A program made the translations under genes and the position numbers. Positions 1 to 12,059 of a stretch of DNA of 64,000 nucleotides are shown one piece after another. The notes under the pieces are model-generated. The model did no database searches. It was given only the letters and a program-made list of their open reading frames with translations, and was not told the origin of the DNA. The stretch comes from Lumbricus rubellus (Eukaryota > Annelida > Clitellata > Crassiclitellata > Lumbricidae): the NCBI GenBank assembly GCA_945859605.1, contig OX243825.1, forward strand, positions 16,434,348-16,498,347, in the 5' to 3' direction. The stretch's first letter is position 1. Each line of letters starts with the position of its first letter.

Positions 1-10
1 TGTATGTATG

Positions 11-41
<31 letters not shown>

Positions 42-180
42 GCATTTGCGTATGTATCGTGTTGTATATGAGTTTTTATGTATTTATGAATGAATGAATG
101 TGTATTATGTACGTGTACTTGTATGTATGAATGCACGCATGCATGTATCTATGCTCGTGTATGAACGTACGCATGAGACA
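1..180. repeat. (TATG)n microsatellite decaying into related words
   Basis: The first 40 bases are perfect tatg repeats, followed by about 140 bases of imperfect tatg/gaatg words. The array continues off the left edge. Confidence 0.95.
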
Positions 181-1308
181 TTAATATACAAAATATGACC
201 AAATACTAACATCCTGCATCATAAAACAGCTTCTTATGCTTATGTATATTCTCATGCACGCATGCATAATACAAATGCATATGTATACTTGCCTATACGT
301 CGTGTATGCTACCTACATACAGCCTATATACAAGGACTCACAAGATTCTGGAAATGTCAACCAGTGCAACGTCTTTGTGTCCACCCCCCACCTCCACCCC
401 ACCCCGTACATCTAGGGTTGTCTTTGATTATCCGTCCTCTGTCCCCAGGTGCATCCACAGGGCTTTAGACATGGGCCATCTGGTATGCTTGGATTATAGG
501 GTGCGATGACAGACCTCCCTCCCGTCTCCCGCATCACCCCTTCTCCATCCCTATAGCAACCCCTGTCGCTGCAGTCGATCCATAATCGACCACTGACGAT
601 GACTGAAGGGGTTATCAGACTCCGATAACACCCCCGATGGTCAACACAAGGGTCGCCACCCCCCTTCACCTTAGTTCTTATCTGCCCAATATGTGCAGGC
701 ACCTATAGATGTACACGAATATCTATGTATTTTATGTACGTTCATGTATGCTCGTTTTATGTAGGCAGGTGTATGTGTGTGTATAATTATATATATATAT
801 ATTTATATATATATGAAGATCTAAGTTTATATACGAGTATACATACTTAATTGTACATACAGTATATATATATATATGCAATGTTATATGCATAAATGTA
901 TAAATTTATATATATATATATATGTAAATCGGCCTATTTTCTTGTTTATGCCTATTAGACGGCTTGCTATTATTTCATTAGGATCCCATTATTGCATTAC
1001 AGTTTTTCTGCAGGTCGCCAGTCAGCGGAGCCAACCAATGTAGGGCAAAGGTTGAAGGGTCGGGTCAGAGGAGTTGTCCAATGAAATGTCGCCATCCTTC
1101 AGCACTGGTCGTTATTCCTGACATTCTGCAGCCACGCATGGTCGATGGTTTTTGTCAGGTTAGACTATGATGATGATGGTGATGACTTAATTGGGCGTCT
1201 TTTAAAACGACCGCCAAATGGGTCGCAGTCTTAGGTGTGGCTTACCTTAGGAACGGAAGGAATTTCAAGACGGTATTGTCAATCAACAGCTGAGAATTGG
1301 TTTGAAAT
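181..1308. other. AT-rich sequence without a recognisable gene
   Basis: Contains three short (TA)n tracts near 789-815, 862-880 and 905-925 and a more GC-balanced stretch at 360-700. Short open frames here have no recognisable domain or splice context. I see no gene. Confidence 0.6.
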
Positions 1309-1600
1309 AATGGCAGTGATGATGATGATGATGATAGTGGTGTGGTGGTGTTGTGGTGGTGTTGTGGTGGTGATGATGGTGGTGGTGGTGGTGGTGGTGG
1401 TGATGGTGACGACGGCGACGACGACGAGGATGATGATGATGATGATGACGACGAAGACGAAGATGATGATGATGATGTTGTTGATGATGATGATGATGAT
1501 GATGATGACGACGACGACGACGACGATGATGATGATGATGATGATGGTGATGAAGATGACGACGACGACGATGATGATGATGATGATGATATCGGCGGTG
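1309..1600. repeat. Triplet microsatellite (GAT/GGT/GAC)n
   Basis: About 290 bases of degenerate RRY triplets (gat, ggt, gac). All frames stay open, so the long poly-Asp, poly-Met or poly-Ser frames here are artefacts of the repeat. Confidence 0.95.
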
Positions 1601-1959
1601 GCGACGACAATGATGTTCCGAGTACAGGTCGTGACTGGTGCCTGCCTTCCTCTTTCGTCTGAAGGCGCGATGGCGTGGCCTGGTGCGTTTATGCAGTGTT
1701 CCCTTCTCGAGAGGTATAAGGAGGCTGCCCGAAGCGTAGTCACCCTCCCCGGCCGCCCCTACTCCTCCTCGGCCCCTGCTCCTCCCGCCGCCGCCGCTGC
1801 CCTCCTCTTCCCTTCCAACCCACCGACCAACTCCTATAATATACGTAAGCTTATGCTTTGCTTAGTCGGCTTGTAATACTCCTCTCAATTGGCGCTCTTG
1901 TCCGATGCCGATCCATTAGGTAAATTGTCCGAGATAAGACACGTTAAATATTATGCGGG

Positions 1960-2490
1960 GCGTGATGAGGACGAGGTGGAGGAGAGGACTGGGATGGGAG
2001 GGATGGAGAGATCGGATGAGAGGATGTGGAGAAGAGGAAGAGGGGAAGAGGAGGTGGTGGTGGTGGGGCATATATGAAAGCAGGAGGATAAGTAGGAGGA
2101 GAAGGAAGAAGAAAGATCAGTGAGTGGAAAGGATATAAGGAGAAATAGGAGCAACAGGAAGCGAGGGGAGGGGAGGATAAGAAGAAGGAGGAGGAGGAGA
2201 AGGAGGAGGAGGAGGAGAAGGAGGAGAAAAAGAAGGAAAAGCAGAGTAAAAGAAGAAGAAGAAGAGCAAAAACAAGAAAAACAAGAAGAACAGAAAGAAG
2301 AACAAGAAGAACAAGAAGAACCAGAACAAGAAGAACACGAAGAACAAGAAGAACAAGAAGAACACGAAGAAGAAGAAGAAGAACAAGAACAAGAAGAAGA
2401 AGAACAAGAAGAACAAGAAGAAGAAAAAGAAAAAGAAGAAGAAGAAGAAGAAGAAGAATAAGAAGAAGAAGAAGAAGAAAGGAGGAGCAT
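1960..2490. repeat. Purine-rich (GGA/GAA)n tract
   Basis: The + strand is almost all A and G for over 500 bases. It moves from gga/gag words to aga/agaaca words, and 2250-2482 is mainly a gaagaacaa pattern. Such strand asymmetry can form triplex (H-DNA). No gene. Confidence 0.9.
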
Positions 2491-3042
2491 AAAATTAAAA
2501 CGAATAGTAAGCTCAGCTGGGTTGCAGAAGGACGATCGTAGAGGATCAGGAGGATGGGATGAGGAAGGATGAGGATGAGTATATACGGGGAGGAGGCGGC
2601 GAAATGTATGAGAGGGTGGTTTACAAAGAGCATGTCCTGCAAATGACGTCTTATCAGTTGTATAGACAACTCTTGACGCACCTACCTGCTAGGCATCAGA
2701 CACACGGCCTCTCCTCCAGCCCCCTGGCGGGCGGCGGCGGCGGCGGTCGTGGCGGCGGCGGTCGTGGCGGCGGCGTCGGCCGCGGCTCCTCACTCACCCA
2801 TCCACCGATCCCGGCGGAAGCACGCCGAGTCAAGAGTCTCTCTCCGGGTGACACGGTCGAACACCGTTGCCTACAGTGTCTACGGTCGAACAATTGCCAG
2901 CTATATGTGTATACACTTCTCGGCAATTATTGCCAATCATGACGACTACTTCCTTCGACGCTGAGGCAATATGTGAATGCATTCGGAGGCTTTGAGCTTG
3001 AAAAAACCTGGTCTGGCTATTTATTTATATTCGTGTATGGGG
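2491..3042. other. Non-repetitive interval with a short GGC/GGT cluster
   Basis: A ggc/ggt cluster lies at about 2722-2780 and makes a Gly-rich + frame (2559-2942). There is no domain and no convincing splice pair, so I do not call a gene. Confidence 0.5.
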
Positions 3043-3205
3043 TGCGGTGGTGTGTTATAGTGGGTATGCGTTCGGTGCCTTGAAGCCGCAAGGTTGCCGG
3101 TTCGAATCCACCTCAAGTCGCCGCGTATGTATAAGAACCCTCAGCAAGTCCTTCACTCGCAATAATAATTATTGCTTATGCGCTTCAGCGTGAAACTCTG
3201 ATTCA
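3043..3205 (+). mobile_element. tRNA-headed SINE, family 1, degenerate copy
   Basis: Shares its order of parts with the better copies at 8772 and 41699: a gggtgcggtggtgt head, a box-B-like ggttcgaatccacct, a 'cagcaagtccttcactcgcaa' core-like word and a 'cgtgaaactctgat...cagtgtccg' body. The 3' hairpin tail is missing, so it is truncated. Confidence 0.75.
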
Positions 3206-3985
3206 GTGTCCGTGGAGTTATACCTACATATTTATTTATTTGTTTACTTATTTACTTATTGCATGCAATTGCGCTGCCTTCATTCCATATGTTGTTTAAA
3301 ACGGTTTTTTCGTTTTTTATTCGCTCCCAAAAAACATCGTTTTTTCTTCTTTTTATCGTTTTATTCCGTTTTTAAAACTTTTTATGTAACGCTATTTATT
3401 TATTTTCTGTCGCTGATTATTTTCCTTAATTTTATGTTTTCTGATAGCCTATCCTTTACGTTTTCAGCCTAATCCCAAGGATTCAGCTAACTGATGTCAT
3501 TATTTAATTGTATAACGTCATCATTTAAGAGATACATGTAGTAAGTAAACAAGTTTTTAAAGTTTCAAATGCAGTTTAAGATGTAAAAAAGTCAAACTAT
3601 TTTCCATTGGTTTTTTTTTTTAAATTTAAATTTTTTTCGAATAAAACGAGGTTTTTTCCTTTTTTTTATTCCTTTTCCATCGTTTTTTTTACATCTATGC
3701 TTCATTCTAAACTAGGGCGCGAGAGAATTTATCCATGCATGTTGGTGGAATCCATTCAGTCGACTCAAACCCACAGACATTGGATTGTTATTGAAGTCTC
3801 TTGGAGAATAATATATCGTTCGCATCGTGGCAAATAAGATCACGTTGTACCGAATTACTCAAAGCAATTAAATCAAGCATTTACATAAAATAAAAAAATT
3901 TGGCATAATTTTAGTCCATTAATGCATGTGACGATTTTGAATGAAATTTAAAACTTGTCAAGAGCATAATGATTTATTATATAGT
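3206..3985. other. AT-rich interval, no gene seen
   Basis: Runs of T and A with short frames only. No domain, splice pair or mobile-element terminus was recognised. Confidence 0.6.
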
Positions 3986-3989
3986 TATT

Positions 3990-4131
3990 TACGTTGATGG
4001 TGATGATGATGACGATGATGATGATGACGACGACGATGACGACCACGACGACGATGACGACCACGACGACAATGGTAATTTTGACGATGACGATGTTGAT
4101 GATGAAGACGACGACGATGACATTGATGATA

Positions 4132-4180
<49 letters not shown>

Positions 4181-4195
4181 CATTGGTGATAGTGA

Positions 4196-4229
<34 letters not shown>

Positions 4230-4329
4230 GGTGGTGGGTTTTTTTGGGGGTGGTGGTGGTGGTGGTGGTGGTGGTGATGGCGGTGTTGGTGGTGTTGGTG
4301 GTGTTGGTGTTGGTGGTGGTGGTAATGAC

Positions 4330-4378
<49 letters not shown>

Positions 4379-4395
4379 TTGATCACGAAGAACGC
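3990..4395. repeat. Triplet microsatellite (GAT/GAC/GGT)n
   Basis: About 400 bases of degenerate gat, gac and ggt triplets, with a G-rich ggt block at 4213-4325. Long homopolymeric frames on both strands are artefacts. Confidence 0.95.
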
Positions 4396-4399
4396 AACC

Positions 4400-4545
4400 A
4401 ACTTTCAAACTCACACACACATACGCAAACATAGATGCACACATTCACGTATACAAACTCACAGAACCAAACACACACGCAACCACGCACACGAAAACAC
4501 TCACAGACGTACACACACTCACACTCATACACATACAAGGTCTCT
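4400..4545. repeat. (CA)n-like degenerate repeat
   Basis: Imperfect cacaca/cactca words. No coding signal. Confidence 0.85.
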
Positions 4546-4689
4546 GATAGTGAATTGGGACCGAGTTTGAACTCTATGGGGAGACCCTTCAAAAACCTGG
4601 AGGCCACACGCCTCATACATGAGCATAAGTAGTGTTCTTCATGCATGTATAATTGTATATCCACTCATAGATTGCAGAGCACCTCAAAA

Positions 4690-4815
4690 CTATTGCATCC
4701 TATATATATATATATATATGCATATACATGTATATATATACATGTATATATGTATATTGTATATATATATACATATATATAAGTATGTATATATGTATAT
4801 ATATATATATACGCA
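4690..4815. repeat. (TA)n and (ATAC)n microsatellite
   Basis: Alternating ta with interspersed tatac and tatgta words. Confidence 0.9.
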
Positions 4816-5219
4816 TATTTCTCAACACGCACACGTTCATGTGCCATGGTTGCTTGTAGGGTCGCCCGCTCGTCCCTTCACCTTTAAAACACGGTATAGC
4901 CGATCGAATAATTGCGGCGCGGCGTCGATAATAAGGCAATCGGTCGAGCTGCAATGGGTAAATTAAGACGAGTGCTGTTCATGGGGGGTGGGCGGGAAGG
5001 GTGGGTGGGTGGGTTGGGGGGTATGGGCATGGTCGGTCTGGCGGTGCGTTCGAGTACCTTGTGTGAGTCTGGATGGCAGTTTGGCGCCAACGCTCTTGAC
5101 TCCGTTCAGTGTTGGCCAAGTGTTAAATGTTGAGCATTGCAGACCGTGCAGCAGCCAGCCATCCAGCCAACGTGCTCGCTCTCTCTCTCTCTCTTTGGCG
5201 GAATATATATGTTGTAGGG

Positions 5220-5966
5220 CAGTGCTGTCCAACCTTTTTGGTACCACGGGCCGCAAAAGCAAGATTCTTGAAGCCGAGGGCCGCAACAGTAAACTCAAAA
5301 GTAGTGGCTACAATTTATTGATAATATACCAACATTGAAACGCATATTGAAATTTAATATGGAATGATTTTAATCTATCCATCAATCAAGCCATCGATAT
5401 ATGAAATTTAAATACTGCCGGTTCAAGATTCGGAGATGGTCCTGACCCAGGAATTGGCAAAGAGAAAAGTCTCGAGCAGTTTGTGGAAGGAGTTCGACAA
5501 GTCCACAGGAATAATAATGAATAGTAGCATGTGGACTACACAAACCACGTTTATCATGCTTCATAAGAGTAGGCCTAGAGCACCAAACTGTGCAAGGTGA
5601 CTTTTATCCCTGACTTGCACTCATTTCCGTCGCCGGGACACAGTTTGGCCAGCTCTTCTCTTCATTAGGCCTTAGTACGTCACCTATATCTCCAGATAAG
5701 CTTAGACTACGGGAACATAACCCCATGAAAAGAAAGAAGATAGGCTATTTAATTCTCGGATTGGTCTTCCTTGTATAACATTCCAAATCAGCATTTGTCT
5801 CAAAACCAATAACAAAAATAAACGCTCAAGTCGACCCGTGACTCCATCCTTTTCTAAGTGTATTTCATTTTACACAAAGGGCAGAAATTTAGTGAGCCTT
5901 GGCGGGCCACTTGAAATCATCTCGCGGGCCGCATGCGGCCCGCGGGCCGCACGTTGGACAGCACTG
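5220..5966 (+). mobile_element. Non-autonomous hAT transposon (MITE), 747 bp, with 8-bp target duplication
   Basis: The ends are inverted repeats, cagtgctgtccaac at 5220-5233 and gttggacagcactg at 5953-5966. They are flanked by an exact 8-bp direct repeat, ttgtaggg, at 5212-5219 and 5967-5974. Just inside, both ends carry gggccgc words, as is common in animal hAT MITEs. An 8-bp target duplication and a CAG terminus are diagnostic of the hAT superfamily. There is no transposase frame, so it must be mobilised in trans. Orientation is arbitrary. Confidence 0.93.
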
Positions 5967-5999
5967 TTGTAGGGTGTACTATGTAGATGGTTGGTTTTG

Positions 6000-6180
6000 G
6001 AGAGTATATATAGTCCTGATATATATATATATATAATGTATAATTAAATTTATGTATATACATAAATATATTATATAGTTCGAATATATATATATGAATG
6101 AAATTGCATAAATATATACATATATAAATATATAGGCCATATATATAATTGTATATATGTATGTGTATATATATACCGTG
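6000..6180. repeat. AT-rich (TATA) microsatellite
   Basis: Repeated tatata and atatgta words directly downstream of the hAT MITE. Confidence 0.85.
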
Positions 6181-6240
6181 CATGTGTTCGCCCTGTTGTA
6201 CCAACGTCATTGAACGCCAGATGCAAACACTGTGAGTGGT

Positions 6241-6243
<3 letters not shown>

Positions 6244-6284
<41 letters not shown>

Positions 6285-6285
6285 A
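6244..6285. repeat. (CTG)n trinucleotide repeat
   Basis: About 13 perfect ctg/gct units ending in cag. Confidence 0.95.
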
Positions 6286-6454
6286 GTGTAGTGCAACAAT
6301 AGACGTCGTCCTCATCGTCATCGTCGATGGTGATGATGGAGAAAAAGTGCGATGTACACTTGTGCAACGTGCGTTTGCCTCGCCCACTGCATCCTCTCGC
6401 TTTATGTATGGTCTAATTCAGTTTGATATGTGAAATACGTTCCCCAGCCTCATC

Positions 6455-6755
<301 letters not shown>

Positions 6756-6945
6756 CCTCTCCTTCGCTTATCCACCCCTCTCATTTCCACCCTGCCCTGC
6801 CCTACTATGATTGGTGAAAAACCCCTAGACGACTTTATAAACCCATCGAAGGCGTGTTGAACAGATTTATGGATTTTTGGCTCTGAACTTCGCCCGCGGT
6901 TTCATCCATTTATATGCAGTGTCCATCCTGAGCTGAGGCGTTTTT

Positions 6946-7050
6946 TCAAGTCATCCATCCATCCATCCACCAATTCATCCATCTATCCATCCATCCATCC
7001 ATCCATCCACCCATTCATCCATCCCCTCATCTATCCATCCATCCATCGTC
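6946..7050. repeat. (ATCC)n tetranucleotide repeat
   Basis: catccatcc units with some ttcatcc variants. Confidence 0.95.
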
Positions 7051-7175
7051 TTCAGCGGTGAAGCCTCAAGCAACCGGGTATATGTCGGTTCAATGCGGCT
7101 TCTTTATCAATGCATCCATTCTTATCATCAGCTGCTGCAACTGAGCGATGATGACCGAGGATGTGCACGCGTGGC

Positions 7176-7665
7176 GGCAGAAGCAGCAAAAGCAACCGCA
7201 GCAGCAGCAGCAGCAACAGCAGCAATAGCAGCTGCAATAGCAGCTGCAACAACAGCAATGGAAATAGCCGCAACAGCAGCAATAGCAACAGCAGCAGCAA
7301 CAGCAGCAATAGCAACAGCACTGCAACAGCAGCACTATCAGCTGCAGCAATAGCACCTGCAACAACAGCAATTGCAACAGCAGCAATAGCAGCAGCAGCA
7401 ATAGCAGCAGCAACAGCAACAGCAGCAACAGCAGCAGCAATAGCAGCAGCAACAGCAGCAGCATGCAGTAATAGCAGCAACAACAGAAATAGCAGCAGCA
7501 GTAATAGCAGCAGCAATAGCAGCAGCAATAGCAGCAGCACTGCAACAGCAGAAATGGCAGCAGCAATAGCAGTAATGGCAACAGCAGCAATAGCAGCAGC
7601 AACAACAGCAATAGCAGCATCAGCAACAGCAATAGCAGCAATAGCAGCAACAGCAGAAGCAGCAG
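7176..7665. repeat. CAG-rich compound repeat (CAGCAATAG words)
   Basis: About 490 bases of cag, caa and tag triplets, mostly cagcagcaatag. tag codons interrupt the polyQ frame, while the Ala and Ser/Asn frames stay open. I read it as a compound triplet array, not a gene. Confidence 0.9.
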
Positions 7666-7867
7666 CTCTTATGTTGTCAGTGCCAGTTCCAAGCTTGGAG
7701 AAATGAGGAGGGCTACACTTGATATGACACAGTGTCGTTAAATAGCAACTTTAGCAAGTTGTTGTATTATTAGTATACAACAACTTTTCAAGTCTTCTTG
7801 TATAATAATAATAGACAGTGGTCCTTTATTGTCTTTTAGATCCATTCTTTCAATGCCATCCAGTCTT

Positions 7868-8230
7868 GGGTAGGTCCATAGCTCAGTTGAGAGAGGCGCT
7901 GGTCGATAAACTGAGTCATGCACGCGACCCGGGTTCAAGCCTCGCACAGGGCAAAAATTTATTTGAATTTTCTGTTAGCTGCCATTGGCGCCTTGCTGTT
8001 GCGTTGCTTGACTCGGGCTCTGCTGAAAATAAGATAGCCCCTCCCACTTCTGGCTTGGCCGAACCAGGAGTGATCCAGTACTTAGGCTATTAGTGTTAAG
8101 CCGAACCCACTCTGTAAAGCCGACCTGCGTGTCGTGCTAAAGTGGGCCGTATTTCGTATAACCTGTACTTGTAATCATTCTGCGGTGTGTCGGATTGAGC
8201 TATTAAACGAAGATTATTATTATTATTAGT
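7868..8230 (+). mobile_element. tRNA-derived SINE, family 2, with (ATT)n tail
   Basis: The head is tRNA-like: a box-A-like tagctcagttgag, then a box-B-like gggttcaagcc about 45 bases later. An unrelated body follows, ending in a 3' (att)n tail at about 8213-8229. A diverged, truncated relative lies at 44054-44200. It has no coding capacity and would rely on a LINE reverse transcriptase. Confidence 0.8.
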
Positions 8231-8570
8231 CTGACCCACTCGGAGCCACTCCACAAGACTACTTTCAAAGTCAACGACTAGAAATTTTTCACCAAATGTT
8301 GACACCCTATTATAGCGCCTATACAAGTATACATGCTTCCTCCTTACAGGCGCTCAAGTCTTAGATTAATTACGCAGCGCCAACAGCAGCTCTACTTTAA
8401 TACGCAATGTCTTTAACTTTGAATGGCGTATATCAAAAGTAATGTATATGGACGCGTCCGTTAAAAGTGCACTTAAGTCTGCACACAACTCGTCGTTAAA
8501 GGTCGTTACGTTAACTTTTTGCGAAGGCGCTAATATACTTCGGCCAGAATGGATAGGCCTGCGACTTTTA
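8231..8570. other. No gene seen
   Basis: Unique-looking sequence with short frames only. Confidence 0.5.
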
Positions 8571-8662
8571 CATTGTCACACACACGCACAAGTACACGCA
8601 CACATCCAAACACAGACACCCATACACACATACCATCACACCGACACACGTACACACACATA
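8570..8662. repeat. Degenerate (CA)n repeat
   Basis: Mixed cacaca, cacgcac and atacacaca words. Confidence 0.85.
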
Positions 8663-8771
8663 AATAGGCTCAAACACATCAATACTTCATCTCGTCTGCT
8701 GCTTGTTTTTTAGACACGTAATCGATATAATTATGGACTACTTACCTTAAAATTCTGCTATGCATATGGAC

Positions 8772-8998
8772 TGTGGGGCGCGGTGGTGTAGTGGTGGCGT
8801 CGTTGCCTTGGAGCCGGAAGGTTCGAGGTTCGAATCCACCTCGCCGCGTAAGGACGTTGGGAAAGTCCTTCACTCACAATTGCTCAGCGTTTCGGCGTGA
8901 AACTTCGATGAAGTGTCCGCTCTGCATCGGGAGCACCTCTGAGTAGAGAGCTTGAAGGGGCGCTATAACAAGTGCACATACAAACAAATACAAACAAA
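8772..8998 (+). mobile_element. tRNA-headed SINE, family 1, near full length
   Basis: Begins tgtggggcgcggtggtgt. Box-A-like ggtgtagtggtggcgtc and box-B-like ggttcgaatcc give a tRNA-type pol III promoter. The 3' part (8929-8975) carries the hairpin gggagcacctctga...aggggcgctataac, shared with the L2-like LINE ending near 50264, and ends in acaaacaaa repeats. Other copies are at 41699 (+) and 51655 (-). Confidence 0.88.
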
Positions 8999-9409
8999 GT
9001 AATTGATTCTGGACGTCTTACCTTAAATATCATTCTGCTGTGCACAATTTGCATATGGACTGTGTATTGGTAAAGAACGTGCATGATTGTAATTATATTG
9101 TAAGGCCTGGATAAAATCTATGCAAGGTCGTTACATTGATGTTTTTGCTCTGGCCCACACTGGCCCCATATGTAGTCTGTAACAGTCGTAATCCAACCAG
9201 ATGTGTTGTATCGAGAGTGAAGTGACGACAAATGTCTCAACTCAAGACGTTTCGTTAAAGAGAGTTTCCGACTTCGTTAAAACGAACCACTTTATATTAG
9301 ACGTCTCATCTTACGGAGTTTAGTCACAGTGCAAGGAAACACAACGACAGTATAAGACGTGGCCCATTGCCATTCGTATAACCACCTACCTCACGTCTTC
9401 CCGAATTCA

Positions 9410-9919
9410 CTCTTTCTCTCTCTTCCTCTCTCTCTTTCACTCTTTCCGTCTTTGTTTGTTTGTTTCTTGGTATCTGTCTGCCTGTCTGTCTCTGAATCTC
9501 ACTCTTTCTCTCTTTTGTATGTCTGTATCTGCCTCTCTGTATCTCTATGTCTCTATCTGTTTGTCTGTATTTCTCTATGGCTGTCTCTCTCTGTGTCTGT
9601 CTGTCTGTCTGTATCTCCCTCTCTTAGGTTTTCTTTTCTGACTCCCTCCTTGAGGCTCCCTCCCTCCATCCATCCATCCATCCACCTGTTTGTCTATCTG
9701 TCTGTCTGTCTGTCTGTCTGTCTCTCCCTCTCTTAGGTTTTCTTTTCTGACTCCCTCCTTGAGGCTCCCTCCCTCCATCCATCCATCCATCCAACTCTTT
9801 GTCTATCTGTCTGTCTGTCTCTCCCTCTCTTAGGTTTTCTTTTCTGACTCCTTCCATGAGGCTCCCTCCCTTCTATCAACCTCTCTGTCTGTCTATTTGT
9901 CTGTCTGTCTGTCTGTCTA

Positions 9920-9950
<31 letters not shown>

Positions 9951-9995
9951 GTCTGTCTGTCTGTCTGCCTCTCTCTCTTTCTCTCGCTCTCTCGC
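9410..9995. repeat. Pyrimidine-rich (CTGT/CTCT)n with a higher-order unit
   Basis: ctgt and ctct words are interrupted by three copies of a roughly 70-base segment that starts ctccctctcttaggttttc and ends in atcc repeats (about 9615-9692, 9723-9800 and 9820-9885). Each copy is followed by ctgt repeats, giving a unit of about 100-115 bases. Confidence 0.9.
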
Positions 9996-10138
9996 TCTTC
10001 CCCTCTCTCCATCACCGTCCCGCTGTTGCCGCCTCCTCCTCCTCCTCAGTTGCTGAGACAGGCGGTCGCCAAGCAGCGATTAATGGCCTCACGTCACGTG
10101 CCAAGTGGTTTTTATCGCGCCGTGTTTTAGTCGACCCC

Positions 10139-10182
10139 TTATCGGGGTTATCGGTCGATCTGATAGCCCGCGATAAGACCGA
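10139..10182. promoter_or_regulatory. Cluster of four GATA-type motifs in an imperfect inverted repeat
   Basis: ttatc at 10139 and 10148, gatag at 10161 and gataag at 10172 lie within 44 bases. The segment folds on itself through atcggtc and gaccgat. A palindromic cacgtg lies nearby at about 10096. Regulatory function is an inference from motif density only. Confidence 0.3.
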
Positions 10183-10189
10183 TGGCAGA

Positions 10190-12030
10190 CCGTTCGTTGC
10201 AGGATGCAGGAAAAGCTCAGAGACGGAAATCAGACGCCCCAGGAATGAATATCCGACGACTCCTGCATTCCAGAAAAAAGCCTTCTCATACGTGACTCAT
10301 CGGTCATTCGCTAGATGGCGAATCGTCGTTTAGGTTTTGTGGTATTCGCTGGGTGGCGCCACATTGAAGGATGGGATATGCGGCATGGTGATTGGTGACC
10401 GCGTTTAGAATTCTGTAAATACTAAATAAGCTTACTGTAGGCTAATTAACAATTTTCAACATATAATTATTGTCAATTAGCTAATCTCTATGACGCAGCA
10501 TTGACGCTTGATGCTCGTTCTGTATACCTGGAACTTTCTACGTTATCATATCGCAAAAATGAGCGAATAGGCCTATGCCTCTTTTCATTCGCGTGAAATC
10601 CAGGGCTGTGGGGCCTAGGCTACTGGTAAATTTAGAGGTGAGTACACGCTGAGAGGGAGAAAATCCCACTTTTCTTGGGCCCCAAATTTCTGACGACTTT
10701 TTAGTCATCCGGCCAAAATCTTCGGGAATTTTCCTCACGTTAGGCCTACAGACCTGATTTAACTAAATTGATACCGCAACATTAAAAGGATTAAACAATT
10801 AAATAATGACATTAGTTACCCCCTAGGCCTAGTTGAATCGTTGAGAAATGCAAAGAATATCACCCAAAACTAAGATTAAGGAACTAATATAGCAGACAGC
10901 AGATAAATATATAAATTTGCAAGCAAAATCTAAAAACGGAATTAAACGATGCGAAAAATAGGAAAATAGGCCTACTAAAAAGTGAAAAACGATTTAGGCA
11001 ACTATGCATCATACCGAATATAGTTGTCATTGCTTTGTGTAAATGGAAAACACTTCAATTGTTTCACATAATAAAGCTAAACCACCATTCTAATCCTTTG
11101 TTCTCGCGCTGCGCAGATTATTATTAGGCCTACTTTTGACAAACTATAAAGTATGTTGCGAAGAGACTTTCTTGCAAATTTGCAATGAAAGGCGTTTCTT
11201 TCATGGCAGTACAGTTAGCACCATGACCTTCTTTTATGGGCAACTTGTAAAGTAACAGTCTACACTTTTTTAACTACGATTTGTTGGCAATTGGTATTGC
11301 TTACATTGCCTTACAAGTTTCGTCGCTGAGTATACAACACGTTTCCTGTGTCTTTTTTCTGTATAGGCGGTATATGGGTCGTCCACAGACCTCCCCTCGC
11401 CGTCTCATCTTCCCACCAACTGTGTACGGTAAATGTGCTCATTATGGATGAGTTGGTATAATTATATGAATAGGCCTATACTACAGGGCAGAAATTTCGA
11501 ACTAAATTTCTGCCATGGCGGATATGTGAACCCTAACCTTTTGACTCATATATTAATATATATGCTTGACTGTATATATATGTTATATATAAACCCATAC
11601 ATACATAAAGTACTTCTTATGGACTATTATAATTATAGATAATCTGGAAGCCTATATTTAGCCTATCCATTATAGGCCATCTATGCATTCTGCCCGTTAT
11701 TAGCTCCACAACCATGCATAATACACTATACAGTTCAATTCTCTGCCGCAGTTCTCGGGTTGCCCTTTAAGACCGTGCGGATCCATCCCATTATAAAACA
11801 TGGCTATTTTAGCCCACAAAATACCGTGTACACCGTACACATCGACGTATAAAAAGCCTCGTGGCCGTACGAGCATTAAGCCGACTGTGAATAGGAAATG
11901 TTTGCTGAGATCTCCAGCAGTGGGAGCGGATGACTTCCACCCCCCCACACAACCCCCCCTACACGGAAATCTCATCATTCGTCTCATCAGGGCTTTGTTT
12001 GATTTCGACTTTGCTGTTGCCATCGTCACT
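10190..12030. other. AT-rich sequence without a recognisable gene
   Basis: Contains repeated aggcctac words and a segment at about 10675-10735 whose gacgac...gtcatccggccaaaa words resemble the inside of the hAT MITE at 61015. No gene or complete element was found. Confidence 0.5.
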
Positions 12031-12059
12031 TTGCATCACTTACCGTGGCTGATATACGA

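Noticed and set aside
1235..1876. Long open frames through gat/ggt triplets
   Set aside because: All frames of a stop-free triplet repeat are open. Composition is homopolymeric (Asp, Met, Ser).
1944..2681. 245-residue Leu/Ser-rich minus frame
   Set aside because: It is the complement of a purine-rich tract; open frames are expected and no domain is present.
2559..2942. Gly-rich + frame
   Set aside because: Driven by a ggc cluster, with no splice pair or recognised domain.
7052..7706. Poly-Ala, poly-Leu and Ser/Asn frames through CAG-like repeats
   Set aside because: Compound triplet array with tag codons in the Gln frame; the other frames are open by composition.
7868..7945. Possible functional tRNA gene
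   Set aside because: Box A and box B words are present but the cloverleaf stems do not pair properly and the unit continues into a SINE body with an (att)n tail.
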